64,000 nt of DNA from Ruminococcus sp. Its GTDB lineage: Bacteria; Bacillota; Clostridia; Oscillospirales; Ruminococcaceae. The DNA lies in assembly GCA_017462565.1 (NCBI GenBank), contig JAFTQW010000014.1, forward strand, positions 62,001 through 126,000. Reading direction: 5' to 3'. Under the pieces are notes generated by a model, which worked only from the letters and a program-made list of their open reading frames with translations, did no database searches and was not told where the DNA came from. Shown piece after piece: positions 17,111-26,467 of the stretch (position 1 is the stretch's first letter; the number at the start of each line of letters is the position of its first letter). A program made the translations under genes and the position numbers.

Positions 17111-18478
17111 TGTATCACCGTATTTGATCTGTTCATCACGGATATTGCTGATAAGCTCGATATTATCAACACTAACGATAGCAGGAAGCTCCGTAGGCTG
17201 ATACCATAATGTTATTTTTATTACATCTCCTGCCTCGTAGAATGCCAGATTTGTTTCGTCTCTGTCTGAATATCCCTCATTTAATGCGAATGTTCCGTGA
17301 TTTTCAAAGGTTATAGAGGTTTCGTCTATGGCAGCAATTGTATCGCTGAATTCAATTTTTTGTGTATCAATTGATGTGGTGGTAGTAGTTGTAGTTGTTT
17401 CAGAAGTAGTAGTTGTTGTGGTAGTAGTCGTAGTTTCAGAGGTAGTTGTTGTTGTGGTGGTAGTTGTAGTAGTTTCGATTGGCTGCGCATTGGCAAGGTC
17501 GAAACGTCCGTCCTCATCCTTGATCTTCGTCCACATATAACGGAGCATCCAGCCGTCAAACGTTGTTATTTTAGCTGACGATCCAGCCATCATAAGGGAA
17601 TTTTCTCCGCCTGGGAAACCTCCGGGCGGGAATCCGTCAATTTCGCCCTCTCCGCCGTAAAAATCCGTCATGCCGAATCCGTGGCCTATTTCATGTTCAA
17701 GGACGTGAATTCCGCTGCTGTCTATCATATTAAGATAAGCCGTATCGGAAAGACGCTGTCCCCAGTCTCCTCCGCAGCCGCCGATATCCGGAAATCCCTG
17801 TGTTGCCCACATATACATATCGAATCTTTTATCCAGTCCTCCGGGATAATTATAAGCATCAAAATTCGGATTATTTGAATTTTCAAAATGATAGAAACGG
17901 GAAATATTATCCGGAGCAAACGGTTCTTTATCCGGAATCGTATCACGTCCGTTAGATGTATCATACTGTGCATCGTAATATTTTGTATCCGTGTAAACAA
18001 TTTCGTCATCGTGCAGATCAAGCAGACAACTCTTATCAATGACTGCCCATCCGACTATCTTAACATCAATATGGTCGTAAGGCCAGTTTTCATAACCGAC
18101 AAGCCAATCGTTCCAGCCGTTTATACAATCGGAGAGCATTTTCTCAAACTGCTGACGCTGTTCGTATGTTACGGTTCTGTAAGACTGCCATTTCACAACA
18201 TAATTAATAGTTCCCTTTCCGGCGACGATCATATCGAAAATCGTATTTCTCCGCTTTGTAGAACCTTCACGCTCGATTCGGTTGGTCCATATCCAGTCGG
18301 CAGCATAGATGAAATCCGAGGGCATATCGTCAATTGTAATCTTATCCGCAGCATAGGCGGAAACCGGAGCATTCGACATTGTTCCAAGCGGCGTTATACC
18401 TGAGGGTGAGGCGATTGAAGCCGTCATAACAGCAGCGCCGAGAAGCAATGCTGTTATTTTGTGTTTAATTTTCTGCAT
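16886..18478 (-). CDS. Secreted dockerin-bearing metzincin-like metalloprotease
   Basis: Start ATG 18478 (MQKIKHKITALLLGAAVM) follows AAAGGA and opens a signal peptide; a start 12 codons upstream would spoil it. The 530-residue product has a catalytic region (about 50-330) containing HEIGHGFGMTD, the HExxHxxGxxD zinc site of metzincins with Asp as third ligand, followed by SLMMAG as likely Met-turn. Two poly-Thr linkers broken by SE follow (about 345-375), then a beta-rich domain and a type I dockerin with two calcium loops (DTNCDGQIDMSDAVLVMQ and DCYNTGDGVTNNDALAIQ). It is probably a cellulosomal or surface-docked peptidase. The specific peptidase family was not identified. Confidence 0.78.
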   Translation of the reverse strand: MQKIKHKITALLLGAAVMTASIASPSGITPLGTMSNAPVSAYAADKITIDDMPSDFIYAADWIWTNRIEREGSTKRRNTIFDMIVAGKGTINYVVKWQSYRTVTYEQRQQFEKMLSDCINGWNDWLVGYENWPYDHIDVKIVGWAVIDKSCLLDLHDDEIVYTDTKYYDAQYDTSNGRDTIPDKEPFAPDNISRFYHFENSNNPNFDAYNYPGGLDKRFDMYMWATQGFPDIGGCGGDWGQRLSDTAYLNMIDSSGIHVLEHEIGHGFGMTDFYGGEGEIDGFPPGGFPGGENSLMMAGSSAKITTFDGWMLRYMWTKIKDEDGRFDLANAQPIETTTTTTTTTTTSETTTTTTTTTTSETTTTTTTTSIDTQKIEFSDTIAAIDETSITFENHGTFALNEGYSDRDETNLAFYEAGDVIKITLWYQPTELPAIVSVDNIELISNIRDEQIKYGDTNCDGQIDMSDAVLVMQSLANPDKYGLQGSDPSHITDQGLKNADCYNTGDGVTNNDALAIQKYKLEIISELPEKE

Positions 18479-18513
18479 AAATACATTCCTTTCATTATTG
18501 AGTCGATTTCGCA

Positions 18514-18558
18514 CTGTATATATGCCTATTATATACAGCCGTATAATTTTAATTATAC
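18514..18558. promoter_or_regulatory. Two palindromes over the metalloprotease promoter
   Basis: CTGTATATA (18514-18522) and TATATACAG (18530-18538) are a perfect 9-bp inverted repeat around 7 bp. Next to it GTATAATT (18541-18548) and AATTATAC (18551-18558) form an 8+8 palindrome that overlaps a minus-strand TATAAT box, with TTGACT about 16 bp further upstream on that strand. Both fit operator sites for a dimeric regulator, which is not identified. Confidence 0.55.
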
Positions 18559-18642
18559 ATGAACAATTAAAAAAGTCAACTTAATTATTATAATTTCCTC
18601 ATTTTGTACAATAATCAGAAATATTTTATGTGTAAATGATAC

Positions 18643-18680
18643 AAAAAGAGGCGATGCACATTGTACATCAGCCTCTTTTT
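18643..18680 (-). terminator. Terminator of the mannanase gene
   Basis: AAAAGAGGC / GCCTCTTTTT hairpin lying 6 bp past the GH26 stop codon; its near-copy follows the neighbouring dockerin gene. Confidence 0.85.
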
Positions 18681-18685
18681 ATTAA

Positions 18686-18920
18686 TTATTCTTTTTCAGG
18701 AAGCTTTGATATGATCTCCAGCTTATATTTCTGGATTGCAAGAGCGTCGTTATTGGTAACTCCGTCGCCTGTATTATAGCAATCGGCATTCTTCAATCCC
18801 TGATCTGTGATATGGCTTGGATCAGAACCGGTTAATCCGTATTTATCGGGATTTGAGAGCGACTGCATTATCAGTACAGCATCGGACATATCTATATCGC
18901 CGTCACAGTTTGAATCACCG
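18686..18920 (-). repeat. Duplicated dockerin 3' end, copy 2
   Basis: Partner of the repeat at 16886-17110. Protein identity across the dockerin is very high (NADCYNTGDGVTNNDALAIQ is the same in both), whereas the modules upstream are unrelated. Confidence 0.8.
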
Positions 18921-20902
18921 TAATCTACATCATCATCGGGTATGGAAGTACCAAAGGATGTTTTGACGAGGTCACAATCTTTATCATGAGAATCTTCAAT
19001 AGCGGCATCCCACACGTTTGACCACCAGATCTGAACTTCGACCGATTTAATAGAAGCGGGAATATCAGAAATATCAATATCAACAGACGCTTTTCCGTCG
19101 CTGTCAAGACTTGTTGACCACTCAATATTTACCCAATCATCAGCGGTTGTACCGTAGCCGACTCCGCCGCCTACTGAAGCTGTAGGAGCTCCCTCGATTT
19201 CAAGTGTAAGAGTAGTTCTTTCTTCCGGAAGATCAACTTTATATGACTTCTGCTTAAACACAAATTCTGATGTAGTAGTTGTTGTTGTCGTTGTTGTAAC
19301 AGAAGGATCAGATGTTGTAGTTGTTGTCTGCACAGGTTTTATCTCGTTTGAATAGAGGTCTGCCGGCAGTTCATCAAGAGTGATGCAGTAGTCACTCTGA
19401 TACATTTCTATAGTATCTTCCAATGTATTGAAAAGCGGATTTGTCAGGAAATTGTTATTTTCGCTTCCGCCGTCATACCATGTACAGAAATAGAGCCAGC
19501 CAGCTTTTTCGGTTGTAAGGTTTTCTACAGTTGAGAAGCAGTCGTTTTCAGCCATTGCAACCATTTTGGCATTGTTGTACTTTTCCATGATTCCGTAGAA
19601 AATCGGACTGATCGCACTGTCATCATGTTCATATGATGCCTGCCAGTTGTTTTCTTCGAGGTATTTTGTACAGCTGTACTTATCATAGGCGATAATATCA
19701 ACATATTCGTCACCCGGATACCAGTCGGCAGAAGTTGTGAAGTTATAGCTGTTCCACTCCCAGATTATATTATGGAGACCGTAATCTTCTGTAAGTGTCT
19801 TATACGTAAGCTTCCAAAGCTCTTTGTAAACGGCAGAACCTTCTTTGCCCCACCAGAACCATGAACCTGTTTCACCGCCGCCGCCTTCTGCTTCGTGAAG
19901 AGGACGGAAAATAAGCGGAACACCTGCGTCCTGAAGTTTCTTGATCTGTCCTGCGAGAGCTTCCAGTGCAGCGAGGTAATACTCACGCTCAACAGTGCCT
20001 TCCTTGAGAACATTGGATGTAACAAAATCAGTTTCTTTCGGGTCATAAGTTGCGCTGCCCCAGTCTATATTGGTATCGCCTACCTTATAGCCTGCCATTT
20101 TTTTAGGAACGGTTATATGCCACGAAGCCGTTACGATACCGTTTTTATTCTTTACCCAGTCGATCATTCTGTCTGCTGTTCCGTCTTCTGTACCATAGAG
20201 AATATTTGCGCAGTTGAGGAAGTCAAAACCTCTGATTGCAGGATAGTGACCTGTTTTATCTTTAAGATATTCAAATTCATATTCAAAATCATGCGGACCG
20301 TACATATAAATTTCCTGCTGACCGGAAAGAATATTGTTTCCGTAAACGCTTGCGAGATATGACATAAGATTCTTTGTCTCGGCGGTAGCGTTCTTGTCGC
20401 ACGGTGTGGTCTGTGCAGCGGAAATAGGAATGGAAGAAGCGTCTTCAATTTCCATATAGTCGAAATTTGACCAACCCCATGACTTTTCGATAAGAAGTGT
20501 ATTCTTGCCCTCGTTAAGCCTTATTGACGAAACCTTGACAGCTTCAAATCCATCGGTTTCAGGCACGCCAACAGCACCCTGTGAAACGCCGTTTATACTG
20601 AGGTTCTGCTGTTTTGCACCGCCTATACCTCCGCAGTAAAGTATAATATTATACATTCCTGCTTTTTCAACGTTGAAATCAATCGAAATAGTACCGCTGT
20701 TAGTCATTTTCAGGCATTTTCCGCCGCTTGCACCGGCACTTTCTTCAACTGTAACTTCGCCTGTGATATCGGCATCTTCAAATTCGATTTTTTGGTTTTC
20801 GCCGGATGCCGTAATTATCTGGCTGCCTACAGCCATAGCGTTAAAAGCCATAGCAGCCGCCATAACTGCCGAACCGGCTTTCTTTAAGAATTTAGAATAC
20901 AT
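18686..20902 (-). CDS. GH26 endo-beta-mannanase with CBMs and dockerin
   Basis: The 738-residue secreted enzyme starts with a signal peptide (KKAGSAVMAAAMAFNAMAV). A CBM35-like beta-sandwich (about 35-150) is followed by a GH26 catalytic domain (about 165-510) with acid/base Glu in FRPLHEAEGG and probable nucleophile Glu in VAMAENDC; GH26 enzymes cut beta-1,4-mannans. After a short poly-Thr linker (about 528-545) comes a second beta-sandwich (about 550-645, with VEVQIWWSNVWDAA) that may be a ruminococcal CBM, then a type I dockerin almost identical to that of the downstream metalloprotease. Start ATG 20902 follows TTGGAGGGG. It is likely part of a fibre-degrading complex. Confidence 0.88.
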   Translation of the reverse strand: MYSKFLKKAGSAVMAAAMAFNAMAVGSQIITASGENQKIEFEDADITGEVTVEESAGASGGKCLKMTNSGTISIDFNVEKAGMYNIILYCGGIGGAKQQNLSINGVSQGAVGVPETDGFEAVKVSSIRLNEGKNTLLIEKSWGWSNFDYMEIEDASSIPISAAQTTPCDKNATAETKNLMSYLASVYGNNILSGQQEIYMYGPHDFEYEFEYLKDKTGHYPAIRGFDFLNCANILYGTEDGTADRMIDWVKNKNGIVTASWHITVPKKMAGYKVGDTNIDWGSATYDPKETDFVTSNVLKEGTVEREYYLAALEALAGQIKKLQDAGVPLIFRPLHEAEGGGGETGSWFWWGKEGSAVYKELWKLTYKTLTEDYGLHNIIWEWNSYNFTTSADWYPGDEYVDIIAYDKYSCTKYLEENNWQASYEHDDSAISPIFYGIMEKYNNAKMVAMAENDCFSTVENLTTEKAGWLYFCTWYDGGSENNNFLTNPLFNTLEDTIEMYQSDYCITLDELPADLYSNEIKPVQTTTTTSDPSVTTTTTTTTTSEFVFKQKSYKVDLPEERTTLTLEIEGAPTASVGGGVGYGTTADDWVNIEWSTSLDSDGKASVDIDISDIPASIKSVEVQIWWSNVWDAAIEDSHDKDCDLVKTSFGTSIPDDDVDYGDSNCDGDIDMSDAVLIMQSLSNPDKYGLTGSDPSHITDQGLKNADCYNTGDGVTNNDALAIQKYKLEIISKLPEKE

Positions 20903-20934
20903 AATAATACCCCTCCAAGATATAATATGTTTTT

Positions 20935-20963
20935 ATTATAATATTTTGAAACAATAAAAGCAA
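20935..20963 (-). promoter_or_regulatory. Promoter of the mannanase gene
   Basis: On the minus strand TTGCTT (20958-20963) and TATAAT (20935-20940) are 17 bp apart, about 33 bp before the start codon. Confidence 0.65.
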
Positions 20964-21066
20964 TATTTTTTCAAAAAAATATTCACTTTTAACATTTTTT
21001 TGGTTATTCTCACAATTTTTAAGATGTTTTTTTGGTTATTGATTCAAAAAATCCTCTTCATGCATA

Positions 21067-21095
21067 TTGACTTTAGACGAAAAATTGTTTATAAT
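21067..21095 (+). promoter_or_regulatory. Promoter of tepA
   Basis: TTGACT (21067-21072) and TATAAT (21090-21095) with a 17-bp spacer, 80 bp before the TTG start. Confidence 0.75.
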
Positions 21096-21176
21096 TAATG
21101 TATATACTCTCATTTATCTCATATAATATTTGAACCGGCAGAATCTTTCTGAAAAAATTATGGGAGTGTATTAATA

Positions 21177-21884
21177 TTGGAAAAAGATAAAAACGATACT
21201 CAAAATCCGGCAGAAGAAAAGCTTGATGAAGCCGAACTTGCCGAAAAACTCGGTCAGACTGTTTCGCAGAATTCAAAGCATCTGATCCATTGTCTTACTG
21301 TGATCGGACAGATAGAGGGGCATTATGTTCTTGCCGAGCAGAATAAAACTACTAAATATGAACATATTATCCCCGCTCTTGTCGCAATCGAACAGGACAG
21401 AAGCGTTGAAGGTCTTCTTATAATCCTCAATACTGTAGGAGGAGACGTTGAAGCCGGGCTTGCTATTGCAGAGCTTATTTCGGGAATGAAAACACCGACG
21501 GTTTCACTGGTCGTAGGTGGAGGACATTCTATCGGAGTTCCGCTCGCCGTAAGTGCGAAACGCTCTTTTATCGTCCCCACAGCTTCAATGACTATCCATC
21601 CTGTAAGAATGAACGGAACTGTTCTCGGCGTTCCGCAGACTCTTTCCTACTTCGATAAAATGCAGGACAGGATCATAAATTTCGTTCTCGGCAACAGCAA
21701 CATCAAAGAGGACGATTTCCGCCGTCTTATGATGAATACAGAAGAACTTGTGCTTGACGTGGGAAGCGTTCTTGAAGGAGAAAAAGCAGTTGAAATAGGT
21801 CTTATTGACGAACTCGGCGGTCTTAGCAATGCCATGGAGTGTCTTTATGATCTGATTGAAAATACAGAAAAAAGATATTTATAA
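21177..21884 (+). CDS. tepA: ClpP-family serine protease, TepA-like
   Basis: This 235-residue cytoplasmic protein belongs to the ClpP/crotonase fold. It has the oxyanion and Ser region [19 protein letters not shown] (Ser at about 119), the His region [11 protein letters not shown] and the conserved GLIDELGG near the C-terminus. The TepA subgroup of Bacillus was linked to protein translocation and spore formation. The start is TTG at 21177 with GGGAGTG upstream. It precedes the ftsK/spoIIIE gene, a frequent neighbour of tepA in Firmicutes. Confidence 0.85.
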   Translation: MEKDKNDTQNPAEEKLDEAELAEKLGQTVSQNSKHLIHCLTVIGQIEGHYVLAEQNKTTKYEHIIPALVAIEQDRSVEGLLIILNTVGGDVEAGLAIAELISGMKTPTVSLVVGGGHSIGVPLAVSAKRSFIVPTASMTIHPVRMNGTVLGVPQTLSYFDKMQDRIINFVLGNSNIKEDDFRRLMMNTEELVLDVGSVLEGEKAVEIGLIDELGGLSNAMECLYDLIENTEKRYL

Positions 21885-21886
21885 AA

Positions 21887-21931
21887 ATATGAACCTGTTC
21901 TCGTGAATTTATGGGAACAGGTTCATATAAT
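21887..21931. terminator. Hairpin between tepA and ftsK
   Basis: TATGAACCTGTTC and GAACAGGTTCATA form a 13-bp perfect stem with a 14-base loop. A T-run is missing, so it may only partly terminate or may protect the mRNA end. Confidence 0.6.
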
Positions 21932-21953
21932 CAGATAAAACCGGAGGAACAAA

Positions 21954-24488
21954 ATGGCAGAAACAAAAAAGGAAAGCCAGAAAAAAACAAGATCCAAATC
22001 CGTCTCGGATACTAAGTCATCAGCGAATCCCAAAGCTGATAATCAGCAAAAACAAAGTCAGAAAACCAAAAGCAAGCAGACCTCTGCACCCAAAAATGAA
22101 CAGAATCAGTTCTGGTCGATAATACTTTTCGCCGTTGGAATCCTTGTCGCTCTTATGACGGTTATAAAAGGTACCTCCGGATGGCTTGGAATACATAATC
22201 TTCTTCTCGGAACATTCGGTGCGGCAGTTTTTTTCGTGCCGGTCATTCTGATATATACTTCTATTCAGATAGGCATGGAAAAAAGTCAGCGGAGCGTTTC
22301 AGGCAGAGCCGTATGGGGAATTGCTATGACCTTTCTCGCCTCGGCTGCTCTGCAAATTTTCTTTGTCGGAGAAATTCCCGGAAACAGCTTCACCAAATAT
22401 TTTTCCTCTCTTTACAATAACGGCGTAAACCTTAAAGGAGGAGGCGTCGCCAGTCTTCTTATCGCAGGACCTCTTCTGAAAATTTTCGGAAGTATAGGAG
22501 CAAAGATCATCACCATAGTCATGTTTTTCGTGTTCGGTATGCTTCTTTCAGGACTTGGTCTTATAGATTTTCTGAAGCTTCTAACAAAACCGTTCCGCTT
22601 TCTTGGAAACTGCGTTGAAGGACTTGCAAATCTCCTTATGGGCGGAAATTTTGAGGACGCTTTTGAAGACGACGATAACGATGACGATAAGGAAAAACGT
22701 GATTTTGACGCCGATCTTGAAGCCATTGACATTGTTAATAATAAAAGAAAAACAACTCTCCAGCCGCAGAAGCAAAATGATCTTCCCGAAATTCATTCGG
22801 GAAATACATCTCACGGTGATTTTGCTATAGATATCCCTCTTCCATCGGATAATCTCATTAAAAATCAGCCGGAAAATACTTCTCCGGTCGTGGAAGCAAA
22901 AGACGAAAACCTCGAAAAACTTATTTCAAAAGCCGCGGAAAAGAAGCCGGATGATATTAATAATACACCCGAAATTAAAACGGAAAACAATAAGGAAGCC
23001 GAAAAAGAGTCTCTTTACGTTCTTCCGCCCCTTGATCTGCTTGCACTTCCGTCGGCACATTCAAACTCTGCCGACGCTGCCGAAGAAATGCGTGAAAAAG
23101 CCGACGTTATCGTAAACACGCTGAGAAGCTTCGGCGTTGAGGTAAAGATCAAGGATATTTTCAGAGGTCCTTCTATAACAAGATATGAAATTCAGCCCGG
23201 CGCAGGAGTTAAAGTCTCGAAAATAAAGGGTCTTGAGGACGATATCGCACTGAATCTTGCCGCTATGGGTGTAAGAATCGAAGCTCCTGTTCCCGGAAAA
23301 TCAGTTGTCGGAATCGAAGTTCCTAATACCAATAAAGATATGGTAACACTGCGTGAAATTTTACAGACTCCGGAATTTCACAACAGCAAAAGCAAGCTCA
23401 CCTTTGCAGTCGGAAAGGATATCGCCGGCAACACCATTCTTGGCGATATCACCAAAATGCCGCACGTTATTATCGCCGGAACTACAGGTTCCGGTAAATC
23501 AGTCTGCACACGTTCTATCATCATGAGCATTCTCTATAACGCAAAGCCGGATGAAGTAAAGCTTATTCTTATCGACCCGAAAATGGTTGAATTCAAGGTG
23601 TTCGACGGCATACCGCATCTTCTCATTCCTATTGTTATCGACGCTAAAAAGGCTGCCGGTGCTTTGAACTGGGCGGTTAACGAAATGATGCGCCGCTATA
23701 CCGTTTTCTCGCAGATAGGCGCAAACGATCTTAAATCCTATAACGTAATCGCTAAAGAGGACGGTATTGATACTATGCCTCAGATCGTTGTTTTCATCGA
23801 CGAGCTTGCCGATATGATGCTTGTTGCAGGAAAGGAAGTTGAAGATTCCATATGCCGTCTGGCACAGATGGGACGTGCTGCCGGAATGCATCTTGTTGTC
23901 GCTACACAGCGTCCTACAACGGACGTTATAACAGGTCTTATCAAGGCTAATATCCCGAGCCGAATCGCTCTTTCCGTTATGTCGCAGGTAGATTCGAGAA
24001 CTATTATTGATACAGCAGGAGCAGACAAGCTTCTCGGAAACGGCGATATGCTTTATATGCCTATCGGTATGAATAAGCCGCTGAGAGTTCAGGGCTGTTT
24101 CGCATCAAATAAGGATATCACCGACACACTGACATTCATTAAAAATCAGGTTCAGGCTGAATATGATTCTTCAATAACAGAAGCCGTTGACAGCTTTGTT
24201 CCGCAGACTAAGGGTGACAATGGCGGCGGCGGTGATTCTGCCGCTGTCGGAACGGACGAAGATTATGTTGAACGTGCGATCGAAGTTGCCGTAAATAACG
24301 GTCAGCTTTCAACAACAATGCTCCAGAAAAAATTAAAACTCGGCTACGCAAGAGCTTCGAGAATTATGGACGAGCTTGAAGAAATGGGCGTTATCGGTCC
24401 AAGCGAAGGCTCTAAGCCGAGAAAAGTCTATATGTCCAAAATGCAGTTTGACGAGCGCAGACTCAGAAAACAGAGCGGGGAGGCATGA
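21954..24488 (+). CDS. ftsK: DNA translocase FtsK/SpoIIIE
   Basis: The 844-residue membrane-anchored ATPase pumps chromosomal DNA through the division or spore septum. It has a basic Ser/Lys-rich N-terminus, four membrane helices (about 48-200), an acidic linker (DDDNDDDKEKRDFD), the alpha-beta motor with Walker A GTTGSGKS and Walker B-type VVFIDELADMMLV, and a C-terminal winged-helix gamma domain (MLQKKLKLGYARASRIMDELEEMGVIGPSEGSKPRKV). Four N-terminal helices fit the SpoIIIE/SftA-like pattern. The gene overlaps or abuts the downstream YgiQ gene. Confidence 0.93.
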   Translation: MAETKKESQKKTRSKSVSDTKSSANPKADNQQKQSQKTKSKQTSAPKNEQNQFWSIILFAVGILVALMTVIKGTSGWLGIHNLLLGTFGAAVFFVPVILIYTSIQIGMEKSQRSVSGRAVWGIAMTFLASAALQIFFVGEIPGNSFTKYFSSLYNNGVNLKGGGVASLLIAGPLLKIFGSIGAKIITIVMFFVFGMLLSGLGLIDFLKLLTKPFRFLGNCVEGLANLLMGGNFEDAFEDDDNDDDKEKRDFDADLEAIDIVNNKRKTTLQPQKQNDLPEIHSGNTSHGDFAIDIPLPSDNLIKNQPENTSPVVEAKDENLEKLISKAAEKKPDDINNTPEIKTENNKEAEKESLYVLPPLDLLALPSAHSNSADAAEEMREKADVIVNTLRSFGVEVKIKDIFRGPSITRYEIQPGAGVKVSKIKGLEDDIALNLAAMGVRIEAPVPGKSVVGIEVPNTNKDMVTLREILQTPEFHNSKSKLTFAVGKDIAGNTILGDITKMPHVIIAGTTGSGKSVCTRSIIMSILYNAKPDEVKLILIDPKMVEFKVFDGIPHLLIPIVIDAKKAAGALNWAVNEMMRRYTVFSQIGANDLKSYNVIAKEDGIDTMPQIVVFIDELADMMLVAGKEVEDSICRLAQMGRAAGMHLVVATQRPTTDVITGLIKANIPSRIALSVMSQVDSRTIIDTAGADKLLGNGDMLYMPIGMNKPLRVQGCFASNKDITDTLTFIKNQVQAEYDSSITEAVDSFVPQTKGDNGGGGDSAAVGTDEDYVERAIEVAVNNGQLSTTMLQKKLKLGYARASRIMDELEEMGVIGPSEGSKPRKVYMSKMQFDERRLRKQSGEA

Positions 24489-24490
24489 TA

Positions 24491-26467
24491 ATGTATAAAA
24501 ATTTTATCCCGACTACTAAAAAAGAAATGGACGAGCTTGGCATTGATCAGTTCGATTTCATTTACATAACCGGAGACGCTTATGTCGATCACCCCAGCTT
24601 CGGTGCGGCTATTATCACAAGACTTATCGAGGCAATGGGATTTACCGTCGGTATCATCGCTCAGCCGGATTGGCACAGCGATCGTGATTTCCGGCGGTTT
24701 GGCAAGCCTAAATATGCGTTTCTCGTAACATCCGGCAATATTGATTCAATGGTAGCTCATTATACCGCCGCAAAGAGAAAGCGCTCCGATGATGCGTATT
24801 CTCCGGGCGGAAAAGCTGGGAAACGTCCTGATCGTGCCGTCATTGTCTACTGTCAGAAGATAAGAGAATATTTCGGCGGAGTTCCGATCGCTATCGGAGG
24901 TCTTGAGGCTTCGCTCCGCCGTTTTGCCCATTATGATTACTGGGACGACGATGTAAGACCTTCTATTCTTGCCGACAGCGGAGCTGATCTTCTTATGTAC
25001 GGCATGGGCGAACATCAGATCCAAGAGCTTTGCAGCCGTCTTGCCGCAGGCGAAAACATCAGAGATATTCATGATATCCGTGGAACGTGCTATATGACCG
25101 AGCCAGTCAATACTCCTCTCGGAGCAGCTCAGTGTCCTTCTTTTGAACAGGTAAGAGAAAGCAAAACCGAGTATGCCAAGGCAACTAAAATACAGTACGA
25201 CTGGCAGGATGAGGTTTACGGAAAAACTATCATTCAGCGTCATGGAAAAATGATGCTTGTTCAGAACCCACCGGCTCTGAGCCTTACTACCGAGGAACTT
25301 GATTATATCTACAGTCTGCCCTATACAAGGGCGGTTCACCCCTCTTATGAGGCTATGGGAGGCGTTCCCGGAATCGAGGAAGTCCGCTTCTCTATCACTC
25401 ATAACCGTGGATGCTTCGGCTACTGCAATTTCTGCTCGATAGCGCTGCATCAGGGAAGAAGAGTTACCTGCCGCAGCGAAAAATCAGTTCTCGAAGAAGC
25501 CGAGCGCATAACAAAAATGCCCGATTTCAAGGGATATATTCACGATGTCGGAGGTCCGACGGCTAATTTCCGCCATACATCGTGTGAAAAGCAGCTCAGC
25601 AAGGGACTTTGCATGGGTAAGAAGTGTCTTGCTCCGACTCCGTGTCCTGCCCTTAAAGCCGATCACACTGAATATCTGGCTATGCTCCGCAAAATAAGAA
25701 AGATCAAGGGCGTTAAAAGGGTGTTTATTCGCTCGGGAATACGCTACGATTATCTTATGGAGGATAAAAATGACGAGTTTATGCGTGAGCTTATAAAATA
25801 TCATGTCAGCGGACAGCTTAAAGTTGCTCCGGAACATTGCTCGGCGGTCGTTCTTGACAAAATGGGAAAACCCCATATAGAAGCCTACAAGGCTTTTCAG
25901 AAACGCTTTTACGAAATCACCAAGGGTATCGGAAAAGAACAGTATCTCGTGCCTTACCTCATGTCCTCGCATCCCGGAAGCACACTGAACGAAGCGATAG
26001 ACCTCGCTTTGTTTCTGAAAGAAAACAAGATACGTCCGGAACAGGTTCAGGATTTTTATCCGACTCCCGGAACTATATCAACTTGTATGTTCTACACGGA
26101 GCTTGATCCTTATACGATGCAAAAGGTATATGTTCCGAAAACTCCGAAAGAAAAGGCAATGCAGAGAGCTTTACTGCAATATTTCCGTCCGCAGAACAAG
26201 GAAATAGTCCTCGAAGCTCTGAAGCTTGCAGGCAGAAGAGATCTTATCGGAACTTCACCGAAATGTCTCGTTGACGACGGTGCAGGCAGCAGAAAAGGCG
26301 GTGAAAAATCATGGCACAAGCCCGAAAACAGACGAAAAGACCGGTTTCCGGAAAAAAGAACGTCCGGAACTACTCAAAAACAAAGAAAAAATTCGTCAAA
26401 AACTTCACAGGCAAATACAAAAAGCAATCAAAAAAGAAAAAACAGCAGCAAGGCGTTTCATCGTTAA
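24491..26467 (+). CDS. YgiQ-family radical SAM protein
   Basis: The product of about 658 residues has the UPF0313/YgiQ layout: an N-terminal region with FIYITGDAYVDHPSFGAAIITRLIE, then a radical SAM domain with CFGYCNFCSI (the CxxxCxxC variant here reads C-x3-C-x2-C) and GPTANFRHTSC, and a C-terminal DUF3362-like part. Its reaction is unknown. ATG 24491 is preferred because GGGGAGG at 24476-24482 is 8 bp away; an ATG at 24485 overlaps the ftsK stop codon. The last 50 residues are Lys/Arg/Ser/Gln-rich and are encoded in a region shared, in another frame, with the next gene. Confidence 0.85.
   Translation: MYKNFIPTTKKEMDELGIDQFDFIYITGDAYVDHPSFGAAIITRLIEAMGFTVGIIAQPDWHSDRDFRRFGKPKYAFLVTSGNIDSMVAHYTAAKRKRSDDAYSPGGKAGKRPDRAVIVYCQKIREYFGGVPIAIGGLEASLRRFAHYDYWDDDVRPSILADSGADLLMYGMGEHQIQELCSRLAAGENIRDIHDIRGTCYMTEPVNTPLGAAQCPSFEQVRESKTEYAKATKIQYDWQDEVYGKTIIQRHGKMMLVQNPPALSLTTEELDYIYSLPYTRAVHPSYEAMGGVPGIEEVRFSITHNRGCFGYCNFCSIALHQGRRVTCRSEKSVLEEAERITKMPDFKGYIHDVGGPTANFRHTSCEKQLSKGLCMGKKCLAPTPCPALKADHTEYLAMLRKIRKIKGVKRVFIRSGIRYDYLMEDKNDEFMRELIKYHVSGQLKVAPEHCSAVVLDKMGKPHIEAYKAFQKRFYEITKGIGKEQYLVPYLMSSHPGSTLNEAIDLALFLKENKIRPEQVQDFYPTPGTISTCMFYTELDPYTMQKVYVPKTPKEKAMQRALLQYFRPQNKEIVLEALKLAGRRDLIGTSPKCLVDDGAGSRKGGEKSWHKPENRRKDRFPEKRTSGTTQKQRKNSSKTSQANTKSNQKRKNSSKAFHR

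Noticed and set aside
17328-17540. Poly-Val reading frame on the + strand
   Set aside because: It is the complement of the poly-Thr linker codons of the dockerin protease.
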